DNA of 64,000 nt from Bin87 sp965115825 (GTDB lineage Bacteria; Chloroflexota; Dehalococcoidia; Lucifugimonadales; UBA3495). The stretch is from positions 1 to 64,000 of the forward strand of contig OZ220464.1 of NCBI GenBank assembly GCA_965115825.1, written 5' to 3'. Position numbers and translations under genes: made by a program. Below the pieces are notes generated by a model. It had not been told where the DNA came from. It made no database searches and worked only from the letters and a program-made list of their open reading frames with translations. How positions within the stretch are numbered: position 1 is the stretch's first letter; each line of letters starts with the position of its first letter. Shown one piece after another: positions 16,916 to 24,984 of the stretch.

Positions 16916-18310
16916 ATGACTACTAACCGGGCCGCTACCCACACTCGGTACGCGCACGACGCCCATGGCGACGGAGACCACGAAAGCATACATGACCATG
17001 GTCATGGGCGGCATCACCATGGACAGAGCAATGGGCACGGACACGAGGATATGCTGGAAGTGGAAGATGCCCTCGCGCGGGTCCTAGCCCACTTTGCGCC
17101 GCTGGACGGCGTTGAGCTGCCAACGCTGGAATGCCTCGGCCTGGCTTTGGCGGAGGATATTGCGTCGCCGCTGGCTCTGCCGCCTTTGGCCAACTCGGCA
17201 ATGGACGGCTATGCCGTGCTGCACGCCGATATTGCCGGCGCCGATGACAGGCCGCCCGCATTGTCGGTAATTTCCGCAGTGGCCGCAGGGCAGGTATCGG
17301 AGGACACCGTAACCCCGGGCGCTGCCATACGGATTATGACCGGCGCGCCGATACCCGACGGCGCGGATACAGTAGTTCCCTTTGAAGAGACCGATGAACT
17401 TGACCGCCGACGCAGCGGGCAGTCCCTGGATGAAATCGTCATCCGCAAGTCTTTGCCGCTGGGCAGCAACGTGCGGCCGGCGGGCGAGGACATCGCAGCC
17501 GGCGAGCTGGCGCTGCCGGCCGGGACGGTGGTGAGGCCGGCCGAGGCGGGCGTCCTGGCGTCTTTGGGATTGACCAAAGCCTGCGTGATACGCCGCCCAG
17601 TGGTGTCGGTGCTGTCCACCGGAGACGAGCTTACGCCGGCCGGGGAGGCGCTACATCCGGGACACATTTACGACAGCAACAGCAGCGGCGTGGCCGCGGC
17701 GGTCATCGCCGCCGGGGGTACGCCGCGCGTAATCGGCATTGCCCGGGATACGCTGACGGATCTGCACCGCTGCATTGACGAAGCTGCGGACGCCGACCTG
17801 TTGGTAACGTCGGCAGGGGTGTCGAAGGGCGATTACGATATGGTGAAGGATGTGCTGGAGCAGCGTGGGGACATGAATTTCTGGTCGGTGCAAATGCGTC
17901 CGGCCAAGCCGCTGGCTTTCGGCTTGCTGCGCCGACCCGGCGGGGGTTCGCTGCCGCTGCTGGGGCTACCGGGCAATCCGGTGAGCGCGCTGCTGGCCTT
18001 TGAGATGTTTGGTCGCCCGGCGATTCGTCGGATGCTGGGGCGGGAGCTGCTGGAGCGTCCCGCGGTTGAGGGGATACTGACCGGCCCCATCTTTAACAAC
18101 GACGGACGGCGGGTTTATGCCAGGGTGGAGGTGGAGCGGCGCGACGGGGCTTGGTACGCTACTCCTACCGGGCCGCAAGGCTCCAACATTCTGACCTCTC
18201 TCTCCCGGGCGAACGGTTTGGCCGTGTGTCCGGCCGACTTGCCCAGGAAAGAGGCGGGCCAGGCGGTAAAAATCATCATGCTGGACTGGAACGAAGAGGC
18301 TGCCCAATGA
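16916..18310 (+). CDS. moeA: Molybdopterin molybdenumtransferase MoeA with His-rich N-terminus
   Basis: This 464-residue enzyme inserts molybdate into adenylylated molybdopterin to form molybdenum cofactor. Family motifs are the ANSAMDGYA segment, MTGAPIPDGADTVVPFE, LSTGDEL, TSAGVSKGDYD and the LPGNPVSALLAFE loop. Unusually, residues 9-43 contain 12 histidines among Asp, Gly and Asn, a likely metal-binding or storage extension absent from typical MoeA. The ATG at 16916 has AAAGGA upstream. An 8-bp hairpin (16834-16841 with 16856-16863) lies in the leader; I see no molybdenum-cofactor riboswitch consensus. The next gene overlaps by 4 nt (ATGA), implying translational coupling. Confidence 0.9.
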   Translation: MTTNRAATHTRYAHDAHGDGDHESIHDHGHGRHHHGQSNGHGHEDMLEVEDALARVLAHFAPLDGVELPTLECLGLALAEDIASPLALPPLANSAMDGYAVLHADIAGADDRPPALSVISAVAAGQVSEDTVTPGAAIRIMTGAPIPDGADTVVPFEETDELDRRRSGQSLDEIVIRKSLPLGSNVRPAGEDIAAGELALPAGTVVRPAEAGVLASLGLTKACVIRRPVVSVLSTGDELTPAGEALHPGHIYDSNSSGVAAAVIAAGGTPRVIGIARDTLTDLHRCIDEAADADLLVTSAGVSKGDYDMVKDVLEQRGDMNFWSVQMRPAKPLAFGLLRRPGGGSLPLLGLPGNPVSALLAFEMFGRPAIRRMLGRELLERPAVEGILTGPIFNNDGRRVYARVEVERRDGAWYATPTGPQGSNILTSLSRANGLAVCPADLPRKEAGQAVKIIMLDWNEEAAQ

Positions 18311-18912
18311 CCACAGTTTTCGCAAATGCCCGTTTGGAAGGATTGGAATATCGGTTCAGCCTGGAGCGGTTGGAAGAACTCAGCCGTTCCCCGGCGCCGT
18401 TGCTGCTGGCGCGCCTCAGTCCCGACTGTCCTTCTTATAGGAAGGCTCCTACCGGAGTTGTCAACCCCAGCGATCTGATTGATGAAATCCGCGCGCACTG
18501 CGTCGATGACCCCGACTATATCCGACAGTGGATGCCGTTGCAGGAGATTGTGTTCCGTACGCTGCTGCTGGCGGATGACCAGACCATGACGCTGGGGGAG
18601 ATTCACAGGGAATTAACCGAGCGCTGGTCATCGCCCGTCCGCCCCATTACCGTTACCATCGCCGGCCTGGCCAGGATTCTGGACAGCGATGAGTTTTACG
18701 GGTTTGAGCCGGTTGCGGCGCCGGAGACTGAGGACAGCGAAGAATCCGATGCGGAACCCGATACGCCGATGCTGCCGGCGGCGGGGACTGCGTTGGCTCC
18801 CGCTTTTGCGGAAGAAGCCGGTTTGGGCGATGCGGAGGATGATGACTACGACGAAGACCTGGATGAAGACGATCCGTATGATGATGACGACGCGGACGAT
18901 GATGACGACTAG
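18307..18912 (+). CDS. Hypothetical protein with an extreme acidic tail, coupled to moeA
   Basis: This 201-residue protein overlaps moeA by ATGA, so its synthesis is probably coupled to MoeA's. Residues 1-135 look like a folded domain with helical stretches (DLIDEIRAHC, IHRELTERW, ITVTIAGLARIL) and two early cysteines. Residues about 140-201 are disordered and strongly acidic, ending in a run of Asp. Such tails often bind metals or basic partners; beside the His-rich MoeA a metal-related or partner-binding role is possible but unproven. No family is recognised. A hairpin with an 11-bp stem begins at the last base of the stop codon. Confidence 0.55.
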   Translation: MTTVFANARLEGLEYRFSLERLEELSRSPAPLLLARLSPDCPSYRKAPTGVVNPSDLIDEIRAHCVDDPDYIRQWMPLQEIVFRTLLLADDQTMTLGEIHRELTERWSSPVRPITVTIAGLARILDSDEFYGFEPVAAPETEDSEESDAEPDTPMLPAAGTALAPAFAEEAGLGDAEDDDYDEDLDEDDPYDDDDADDDDD

Positions 18913-18957
18913 CGTGCCGGGAGGCGGCTGACGGTTGAGGATGGCATCCCGGCGCGC
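18912..18957 (+). terminator. Possible hairpin terminator after the acidic-tail gene
   Basis: GCGTGCCGGGA (18912-18922) pairs with TCCCGGCGCGC (18947-18957) with one G-U pair. No T-run follows, so intrinsic termination is uncertain. Confidence 0.35.
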
Positions 18958-19104
18958 TCATGCCGATAAAAATGGGCTATGCCGCAGATCCAGCGCGCCT
19001 ATTCCCCTTGGACGTGTGAGCGTTTGCGACCCTTGCCTCCGGCTCCGGACAGCGGATGGCGGCCCCGATAACTGACGCGGCATTTGCGCTACCGGAGATT
19101 GATG

Positions 19105-19347
19105 ATGAAACCGCTTGCTGAGTGGACGGCTTTTGATATAGCCATGTGGGGTTGCCTAGGGCTGCTCTTCTTTACCGCATTGCCGATAGTGCTAGTGGTT
19201 TTATTCGTGTTCGGCGGATACCCAGCACTTGCTATCATCGGCTACCTGACCGGCATACCCTGGCCGATTCTGATGGTAGCGGCGGCCTGCCTATTCGTGA
19301 TGGCGGTCCTGCTTGTGCTATTCATACTGAGTCGGCGGCGGCGATGA
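19105..19347 (+). CDS. Small two-helix membrane protein
   Basis: This 80-residue protein has two hydrophobic segments, about residues 11-39 (IAMWGCLGLLFFTALPIVLV onward) and 50-75 (WPILMVAAACLFVMAVLLVLF), and ends in RRRR, placing the C-terminus in the cytoplasm. Three in-frame Met codons are possible; 19105 is chosen because CGGAG ends 7 nt before it. It lies between the moeA-linked gene and the infC operon with no close neighbour and is not recognised as a family. Confidence 0.5.
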   Translation: MKPLAEWTAFDIAMWGCLGLLFFTALPIVLVVLFVFGGYPALAIIGYLTGIPWPILMVAAACLFVMAVLLVLFILSRRRR

Positions 19348-19389
19348 TTAAGATATTGCAGCCTGACGCGGGAGGCGGTTGGCGCATCG

Positions 19390-19418
19390 TTGACTGAGGG
19401 CTGAGCTGACGCTAGAAT
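19390..19418 (+). promoter_or_regulatory. Sigma-70-type promoter for infC-rpmI-rplT
   Basis: TTGACT (19390-19395), a 17-nt spacer and TAGAAT (19413-19418) make the best consensus promoter in the window. Predicted initiation near 19425 leaves a leader of about 78 nt before the infC start at 19503. Confidence 0.62.
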
Positions 19419-19490
19419 AGGCCGGCGCGCCGCCGCTGATTGGAGGCGTCAGGAGGGTGGATTGTCGCCAGCAGCAAAACGTACGCAAAG

Positions 19491-19505
19491 GGAGGTGGCA
19501 CTATA
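19491..19505 (+). promoter_or_regulatory. infC ribosome site and rare AUA start codon
   Basis: GGAGG at 19491-19495 is followed 7 nt later by ATA at 19503-19505, in frame with the conserved IF3 sequence, which begins three codons further on. The only upstream initiator in frame is a TTG at 19440 with no ribosome site. IF3 genes characteristically use rare starts (AUU in Escherichia coli) for autoregulation. Confidence 0.6.
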
Positions 19506-20072
19506 GCCAGGCAATACAGGGTCAACGAACAGATACGCGTTCCGCGGGTGCGGGTAATTGGAGAAGATGGCGAGCAGCTTGGCGTAATGACCGTGTCAGA
19601 CGCGCTCTCCAGGGCGCGTATGCACGACCTTGACCTGGTGGAGGTGGCGCCCAACGCCGACCCTCCGGTGGCCCGCCTGCTGGACTACGGCAAGCTCCGC
19701 TACCTGTCGTCCAAGAAGGAACGGGAGACCCGCAAGTCGCAGAAGAGCAACGAACTGAAGGAAGTGCGTTTCCGGCCCAACATCGGCGTCCACGATTTTG
19801 ACGCCAAGATGCGGAAGGTTCGCCAGTTCATCGGGAACGGGGACAAGGTGAAGCTGACCGTGCGGTTCCGGGGGCGGGAATCGGTTCATCAGCAAAACGG
19901 CCTTTCGCTGCTTAAGAAAGTGGCCGAGGAGATGAAGGATGAAATCCGCCTGGAGCAGCAGCCTTCAATGGAGGGGCGGGCCATGTCGATGGTGCTGATT
20001 CCCAGCCCGACGGTGGCGGCGCGCCAGGAACGCAACGAAACCAACCCATCCGCAACTGCGGAATCGGAATAG
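19503..20072 (+). CDS. infC: Translation initiation factor IF-3
   Basis: The product is about 189 residues from the AUA start (210 if the upstream TTG is used). It binds the 30S subunit, prevents premature 50S joining and checks start-codon fidelity. The N-domain begins YRVNEQIRVPRVRVIG and ends near LLDYGKLRYL; a basic linker (SSKKERETRKSQKS) follows; the C-domain runs from KEVRFRPNIGVHDFD through VRFRGRE to the end. The C-terminal extension after IPSP is short and acidic. infC leads the classic infC-rpmI-rplT operon, with 6 nt to rpmI. Selection of a rare start codon would give IF3 control over its own translation. Confidence 0.92.
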   Translation: MARQYRVNEQIRVPRVRVIGEDGEQLGVMTVSDALSRARMHDLDLVEVAPNADPPVARLLDYGKLRYLSSKKERETRKSQKSNELKEVRFRPNIGVHDFDAKMRKVRQFIGNGDKVKLTVRFRGRESVHQQNGLSLLKKVAEEMKDEIRLEQQPSMEGRAMSMVLIPSPTVAARQERNETNPSATAESE

Positions 20073-20078
20073 GGAAAT

Positions 20079-20279
20079 ATGCCCAAACTCAAAACCCACA
20101 AGGGCGCCAAAGCCCGCATCCACATCACCGGCTCCGGCAAGCTGATGCGGCGCAAGCGGATGAGCAGCCACCTGCGCCGCAAGAAGCCGAAGAAGGTTAC
20201 GCGCAAGTACGCGCAGAAAATGCCTTTCGACCAGGCTGACGTCAAGCGGCTGAGCCGATTGGTGCCTTACGACCTCTAA
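20079..20279 (+). CDS. rpmI: 50S ribosomal protein L35
   Basis: The 66-residue, Lys/Arg-rich protein has the typical L35 opening MPKLKTHKGAKARI and the RRKKPKKVTRK basic core. It is the second gene of the infC-rpmI-rplT operon, 6 nt after infC and 21 nt before rplT; AGGG precedes its ATG. L35 sits in the 50S subunit and rests on 23S rRNA. Length is normal for the family (about 65). Confidence 0.95.
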   Translation: MPKLKTHKGAKARIHITGSGKLMRRKRMSSHLRRKKPKKVTRKYAQKMPFDQADVKRLSRLVPYDL

Positions 20280-20300
20280 AAACCGGGGGAACTGAATACC

Positions 20301-20660
20301 GTGCCCAGAGTGAAACGGGGCGTGACCAAACGCGCCCGCCACAAGAAGATTCTCAAAGCGGCCAAGGGCTACCGGGCCTCTTCCAGCCGCAACTACAAAT
20401 GGGCGAAAGAGGCGGTGATGCACGCCTGGAGCCACGCTTACCGCCATCGCCGGGAGCGCAAGGGGGACTTTCGCCGCCTGTGGATTATCCGTATCGGAGC
20501 GGCCTCACGTCAGCATGGCGTGACGTACAGCCAGTTTATGCACGGGCTCAAAGTCGCCGGCATCGAGATTGACCGCAAGATGCTGGCGGACATGGCGGTG
20601 CGCGACCCGGAGGCATTTGCGCGGCTGGTGGAGGTTGCCAGGGGGGCGACGGTTGCGTGA
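20301..20660 (+). CDS. rplT: 50S ribosomal protein L20
   Basis: The 119-residue protein matches L20, an early assembly protein that binds 23S rRNA and in many bacteria represses its own operon. It opens MPRVKRGVTKRARHKKILK and retains the YRHRRERKGDFRRLWI and SQFMHGLK blocks. The start is GTG at 20301 with GGGGGAA upstream. A strong terminator hairpin follows 36 nt after the stop, closing the operon. No L20-type leader pseudoknot is obvious upstream of infC. Confidence 0.95.
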   Translation: MPRVKRGVTKRARHKKILKAAKGYRASSSRNYKWAKEAVMHAWSHAYRHRRERKGDFRRLWIIRIGAASRQHGVTYSQFMHGLKVAGIEIDRKMLADMAVRDPEAFARLVEVARGATVA

Positions 20661-20695
20661 AGCGGCAGGCCGGGTTGGCTCTGTCCTGATGATTA

Positions 20696-20738
20696 CGGCG
20701 GCCTGGCTGGGTTAAGCTCAGCCAGGCCGCCGCAGTTT
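20696..20738 (+). terminator. Intrinsic terminator of the infC-rpmI-rplT operon
   Basis: A 14-bp stem (20696-20709 with 20719-20732) and a 9-nt loop are followed by CAGTTTTC. The rest of 20661-20917 holds nothing else recognisable. Confidence 0.8.
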
Positions 20739-20917
20739 TCAGCGTCCCCAGGCCGTAATGCCTGGCAGAGGCGTGAGTATTACCATGACCGCTGCGCTTG
20801 TTTATGGCCTTCGCGCCGTGTCCGTGGGGGACGTTATCCGTCCCGCCGGCGTTTGCCTGTACGGTTCCTGCGGCCCGGGGCGACCGGCGCTTTGGCTCCG
20901 AGTCAGGGGCTGCGCCG

Positions 20918-22249
20918 TTATTGGTGGAAGCGTTGGAGGAGGCGGTGTAGGGCTTCGGCGCCGAAATCGAGGGCTGACACGGGGACGCGCTCGTTGGCGG
21001 CGTGGATGGTTTTGAGGAAGTCGAAATCGGGAGGGAGGTTCATGGGCATCCAGCCGTAGGTTTGGATGCCCAAGCGGGCGAAGTGGCGGCCATCGGTGCC
21101 GGCAGGCATGAGCATGGGGACGGACACGCCGACGGCGTCCTGTTCGGCGATGATGTTGGAGAGGGTGTCGAACAGGCCCATGTTGAGCAGCCAGGGTTTG
21201 GGTTGGAAGTTGACGGCGTGAAACTCGATGTTGGGGCCGGCGACGTTCTGCAACTCGCCGAGCAGGTCTGCGGCGTCGTAGCCGGGGAGCATCCGGCAGT
21301 CAAGGTTGACCAGGACCTCGCTGGGGATGACGTTGGCTTTTTCGCCGCCGTTGATGATGGTGGCGTTGGCGGTGTGGCGAAAGAGGGGTTCCATTTCCTG
21401 CCCGGCGGTTCCCATGCGGCGGAGCATCCGGCCGGTGAAAGCAGGGTTGAGCAGCAGTTTGAGAAAGGCGGAGTCGGGCATGGGCAGGCTGCGGCTCATG
21501 GCTTCAATCATCAGCCGAGTCACCGGGTGGATGTGATAGGGGAGGGCGACGCGGTCGAGCTTGATCAGGAACTCGGCCATACGCAGGGGCGCGGTGTCGT
21601 GGTGCACGAGGGAGCCGTGTCCGCCGGGGCCTCGGGCGACGGCCTGGACGCGGCAACCCTGCTTTTCGGCTACCTGCACCATGTAGAACTTGCGGCTGCG
21701 GTAGGTCTTGCTGAAGCCGCCGAACTCGCCAATGGCGTAGCGGGCGCCCGCAAACAGCTCGGGGTGGGCATCCACGAGCCACTCTGCGCCGGTGTGGCCG
21801 CCGGCTTCTTCATCGGTAACCAGGGCCAGTATGACGTCGCCGGGGAGGGCGGCGTTTTCGAGATGGGCGCGGATGAAGGCGTCCATCATCATGGCGACGC
21901 CGCCTTTCATATCAAGCGCGCCCCGGCCCCACACGTAGCCGTCTTGACGGCGGCCTTCAAAGGGGGGAACGTCCCAGGGCTGGGCAGCCGTGGGCACCAC
22001 GTCAAGGTGGCCGTAAAGCAGCAGGGGCGGAGCGTCGCCGCGCCCCGGCAATCTGCTGATGAGGTTGACGCGGTTCGGGTCGCTGCCCAGCAGCTCGGCG
22101 GAGATGCCGGAGCGGTTCAGCACGTCGCGGCAATAGAGGGCGCACTCACGCTCGTTGCCGGGCGGGTTGGTGGTGTCGTGCCGGATGAGGGCTTGCAGCA
22201 GTTCGGCGACGTGAGGTCGAGCTGCGGGGGTTTGGAGCTGCGCCGTCAT
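20918..22249 (-). CDS. M20-family metallopeptidase/deacylase (ArgE/DapE/CPG2-like)
   Basis: This 443-residue cytoplasmic dizinc hydrolase belongs to peptidase family M20, which cleaves peptides or N-acyl amino acids. Metal ligands are His81 in YGHLDVVPT, Asp113 in GRGALDMKGG and Glu148, with Glu147 as catalytic base in VTDEEAGG. The insert domain lies about 190-310; the last metal His is in PAGTDGRHFA. It may be co-transcribed with the PAC2 gene, 24 nt upstream on the same strand. The start at 22249 lacks a strong ribosome site. Exact substrate cannot be assigned. Confidence 0.85.
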   Translation of the reverse strand: MTAQLQTPAARPHVAELLQALIRHDTTNPPGNERECALYCRDVLNRSGISAELLGSDPNRVNLISRLPGRGDAPPLLLYGHLDVVPTAAQPWDVPPFEGRRQDGYVWGRGALDMKGGVAMMMDAFIRAHLENAALPGDVILALVTDEEAGGHTGAEWLVDAHPELFAGARYAIGEFGGFSKTYRSRKFYMVQVAEKQGCRVQAVARGPGGHGSLVHHDTAPLRMAEFLIKLDRVALPYHIHPVTRLMIEAMSRSLPMPDSAFLKLLLNPAFTGRMLRRMGTAGQEMEPLFRHTANATIINGGEKANVIPSEVLVNLDCRMLPGYDAADLLGELQNVAGPNIEFHAVNFQPKPWLLNMGLFDTLSNIIAEQDAVGVSVPMLMPAGTDGRHFARLGIQTYGWMPMNLPPDFDFLKTIHAANERVPVSALDFGAEALHRLLQRFHQ

Positions 22250-22273
22250 GGGGCATGCGTCGCCGGTTGACGG

Positions 22274-23188
22274 TTATACCCTATCAGGGTGGTCGCCGTC
22301 GGCGGGGGCATCGTGGTCCAGGTCAGCGGTGAGGCCCTGTAGAAACTCCTCGATGCTGGAGGGCAGCGGGGTTGTCGGCTCCGGGCGGGCGTCAGTTTGA
22401 TATTCGCTGTCGTACAGTTCTTCGATGCGGGAGAGTACGTCGGCGGAGGGTATCTGGCTGTCCTGGGAGGTGAGCTCGTCGTACTGTTTCCGGCCGCGCT
22501 CGGTCTGAGCGATGCGCTCGGGCAGGTCGTAGAGTCGGCAGAGGAGGCCCATCATTCTGGCGGCGCCCTGGTAGTCGTCATCCAAGTTGAGGTATTGGGG
22601 GAGGTGAACTACGAAAGCGCGGGTCTCCAAGCCCATTTGGGCGGCGGTTTCGCTGATGGCGTAGGTGATGGTGGTGGGGCCTTCGTAGCTACTGGGGCGG
22701 GCGTCGGCGATGGCGTAGTCGCGCTCTACGTTCCGGCCGGAGCCGAGGCCGGAAACGGCCAGGGGCCTGGTGTGGGGAACCATGTCGTACATACCGCCGA
22801 CGAGGGCGTACTGCTTTACGTCAAAATACCTGATTATTTCCAGGAGGGCGTCGGAATAGTCTTCGCCATAAAGGTGGGGTTCCAGCAGGTGAGCGGTGAT
22901 GAGGTGGGGCCCGTCCTCGGGGTTGGAGTAGCGGAGGATGGTGTTGGGAATGGTGACCTCGCGGTTGCCGCTGACCAGATAGGAGCGGGGACGGTAGCGC
23001 GTGAAGTCATAGAAGCGGCCCGGGCGGTAGAGGCGGCCCAGTTCTTTGCTGCGGAGGTGGCGCTCGATGCGCCCCAGGGAGAGGCTGCCTACGTTGCCCA
23101 CGTCGATCCAAGGGCGCAACACCGCGAGGATATGGGGGTCGCGGAGTTCGGGGACGGGTTCCGCGATGTCAAATTCACCGATTCGCAT
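22274..23188 (-). CDS. PAC2-family protein
   Basis: This 304-residue protein matches the PAC2 family, related to eukaryotic proteasome-assembly chaperones and widespread in Actinobacteria, Chloroflexota and Archaea. Characteristic segments are RPWIDVGNVGSLSLGRIERHL, the SGNREVTIPNTILRYSNPED strand region and LVGGMYDMVPHTRPLAVSG. The last ~65 residues, containing several Glu, are a helical tail. GAGG precedes the start. It lies between an M20 peptidase and an amidohydrolase on the same strand. The biochemical role of bacterial members is not established; a link to proteolysis is only suggested by the family. Confidence 0.8.
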   Translation of the reverse strand: MRIGEFDIAEPVPELRDPHILAVLRPWIDVGNVGSLSLGRIERHLRSKELGRLYRPGRFYDFTRYRPRSYLVSGNREVTIPNTILRYSNPEDGPHLITAHLLEPHLYGEDYSDALLEIIRYFDVKQYALVGGMYDMVPHTRPLAVSGLGSGRNVERDYAIADARPSSYEGPTTITYAISETAAQMGLETRAFVVHLPQYLNLDDDYQGAARMMGLLCRLYDLPERIAQTERGRKQYDELTSQDSQIPSADVLSRIEELYDSEYQTDARPEPTTPLPSSIEEFLQGLTADLDHDAPADGDHPDRV

Positions 23189-23254
23189 AAGAGGGCCTCA
23201 CGGTAACATCGGGGGTGAACAGCGTCAAGGCGGAGGGGGAGACGCCGGCGGGCG

Positions 23255-24433
23255 TCAGCATTCGCCCATTTGGGTGAGGCGGCCTTCGCGCCAGGCTACT
23301 GCGCCGCCGCGGACGGTGGCGAAGGCGTCCAGCCGCAAGGAGCCGTCCACGTTGTGCCCGGCCATGTCGTGCCAGACGAAGCGGCCCTGCCGTCGTTCCC
23401 AGACTGCGGCGTCGCCGGCCATGCCGAGGGCGAGGGAGCCGATGCTGTCCTGCATCCCCAGAACCTGGGCTGGCCGGCTGGTACTGGCGGCGATGGCGTC
23501 GGCCAGGGGCATTCCCATGGCGTGGAACTTGCTAACCAGGTCGTTCATCAGATAGACGGTACGGCCGGGGGGAGCGATGTGAATGTCGGTGCTGATGGTA
23601 TCGGGGACGATGCCCTGGTCCATAGCGGCTTTGACGACCTCAACGTCGCAATGGACGCCGGCGTGGGCTACGTCCATGATGACGCCGCGCTCGGCGGCGG
23701 CGCGGACTTCGGGACGGATCTTGCCGGCGTTGTCCAGCATATTTTCGGGGAGGCCGTTGAAGGCGTGGGTGGAGATGTCGCCGGGGCCGAGATGCTCCAG
23801 AATGTCGGGCAGAGGAATGGGGGTGCCGCTGACGTGAACCATCAGGCGCACGCCGGCTGCGGAGGCGGCTTCTTTGGCTTTGGCCATGGCTTCGTGGGCG
23901 TTCCAGCGGGCGACGGCGTCGTAGTGCATCCGCACTTTGACGCCGAAGAGGAGGTTGGGGTTGTCTTTGATGGCCTGAACCGTCCGGGGGACGTCGATGA
24001 TGCGCATATCGTGCAGGCCGCCGCCGAGGACGCGGTTGGCGGCCAATCCTACGGCGCCAATGTGGAGGAAAGCAATGAGCCGGGTGCGGTGGGCGGGAAA
24101 GACGTAATCGCGCATTGCTCCGTAGTTCAGGAAGCCGGAGCTGCCGGCGTCAACGCCGGTGGTTACGCCGCTGCTGAGGCAGGTTTGGTCGGCGTGAACG
24201 GCGCTGCCGCTGCCGCCGTGGTAGAAATGGCCGTGGAGGTCAATCAAGCCGGGGGTTACGAGCTTGCCGGAGACGTCGATTACCTGGGCTGCTGAGGCCG
24301 GGTCGATGTGGTTGGAGACAGCGGCGACGGCGCCATCTTTGAAGGCGATGTCCCGGGGTAGGTCGTTGATGTCCTGGGCCGGGTCGAGCAGGTTGCCGCC
24401 GGTGAGAGCGAGGTCGTAAGCGGGGGTAGTCAT
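23255..24433 (-). CDS. Amidohydrolase (deacetylase/dihydroorotase-like)
   Basis: This 392-residue metal-dependent hydrolase has the amidohydrolase-superfamily TIM barrel. HGH at 67-69 (GLIDLHGHFYHGG) gives the first two metal ligands; a Lys in FGVKVRMH (about 177) may be the bridging carboxylated residue; HVSGTPIP, HAFNG and MDVAHAGVH supply further ligands, and STDIH is the late Asp motif. The pattern fits the EF_0837/AHA_3915-type amidohydrolase/deacetylase group. The start at 24433 is chosen because it overlaps the upstream stop as TGATG. Substrate is unknown, plausibly an N-acyl or cyclic amide compound. Confidence 0.82.
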   Translation of the reverse strand: MTTPAYDLALTGGNLLDPAQDINDLPRDIAFKDGAVAAVSNHIDPASAAQVIDVSGKLVTPGLIDLHGHFYHGGSGSAVHADQTCLSSGVTTGVDAGSSGFLNYGAMRDYVFPAHRTRLIAFLHIGAVGLAANRVLGGGLHDMRIIDVPRTVQAIKDNPNLLFGVKVRMHYDAVARWNAHEAMAKAKEAASAAGVRLMVHVSGTPIPLPDILEHLGPGDISTHAFNGLPENMLDNAGKIRPEVRAAAERGVIMDVAHAGVHCDVEVVKAAMDQGIVPDTISTDIHIAPPGRTVYLMNDLVSKFHAMGMPLADAIAASTSRPAQVLGMQDSIGSLALGMAGDAAVWERRQGRFVWHDMAGHNVDGSLRLDAFATVRGGAVAWREGRLTQMGEC

Positions 24434-24906
24434 CAGTCCTCGTCCCAATAGTAGTCGTCGGCGGTGAGGTTATCATGCCACCAGCGTCGCAGGCGGGGCA
24501 GCACCAGCTCTTTGGGCTTGCGAAAGTCAGCCTCGACGAAGTCGAGGGAGTCGGGCAGAGGCCGGGCCTCCCATTTCTGGATGGCTTCGAGGATGAAGCG
24601 CCGCACGAGGTCGGGGGAGCGGGCTTCCAGACGCCCGAGTTGGTAAGCCAGGGTTACGGCCATTTGCATCTGGCAGATGAAGGCGTGGGCGTCGTCTTCC
24701 CGGATGTTTTCGGGCATTGCGCCGGACTGGTCGATGAAATCGTCCAGGACCTGGCCGATAATGAGGGGCGGGTCGTTTTCGTCCTGCTCAGGGAGAAACT
24801 CGGTGAGCCGGTCGGCAAGGTCGGCAACTCCTTCTTCGGGCAGGGCGAAGTTGGCCCATTCGTGTCCGTCAGGTTCCGAATTGGGCATGAAGGGGTCGTT
24901 GCTCAT
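24433..24906 (-). CDS. Hypothetical acidic protein, first gene of the amidohydrolase unit
   Basis: This 157-residue soluble protein is not recognised. It is acidic in its first 60 residues and helical after that (ICQMQMAVTLAYQLGRLEA, LVRRFILEAIQKWE), ending in a Trp/Tyr/Asp-rich tail. Its stop overlaps the amidohydrolase start (TGATG), so translation is probably coupled. A minus-strand TACAAT at 24939-24944 could be its -10 box. The size, soluble character and coupling suggest an accessory protein, but no function can be given. Confidence 0.55.
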   Translation of the reverse strand: MSNDPFMPNSEPDGHEWANFALPEEGVADLADRLTEFLPEQDENDPPLIIGQVLDDFIDQSGAMPENIREDDAHAFICQMQMAVTLAYQLGRLEARSPDLVRRFILEAIQKWEARPLPDSLDFVEADFRKPKELVLPRLRRWWHDNLTADDYYWDED

Positions 24907-24984
24907 TGCGATGTCCTGTGCGCCGGGCTGGGTGCGACTATTGTATCACGCAGCCGGAGCCGGGCGGGGGGGCGCGGGTGGCGG

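Noticed and set aside
19440..19502. TTG-initiated N-terminal extension of IF3
   Set aside because: The 21 extra residues do not resemble IF3 and the TTG lacks a ribosome site, whereas the ATA has one at ideal spacing.
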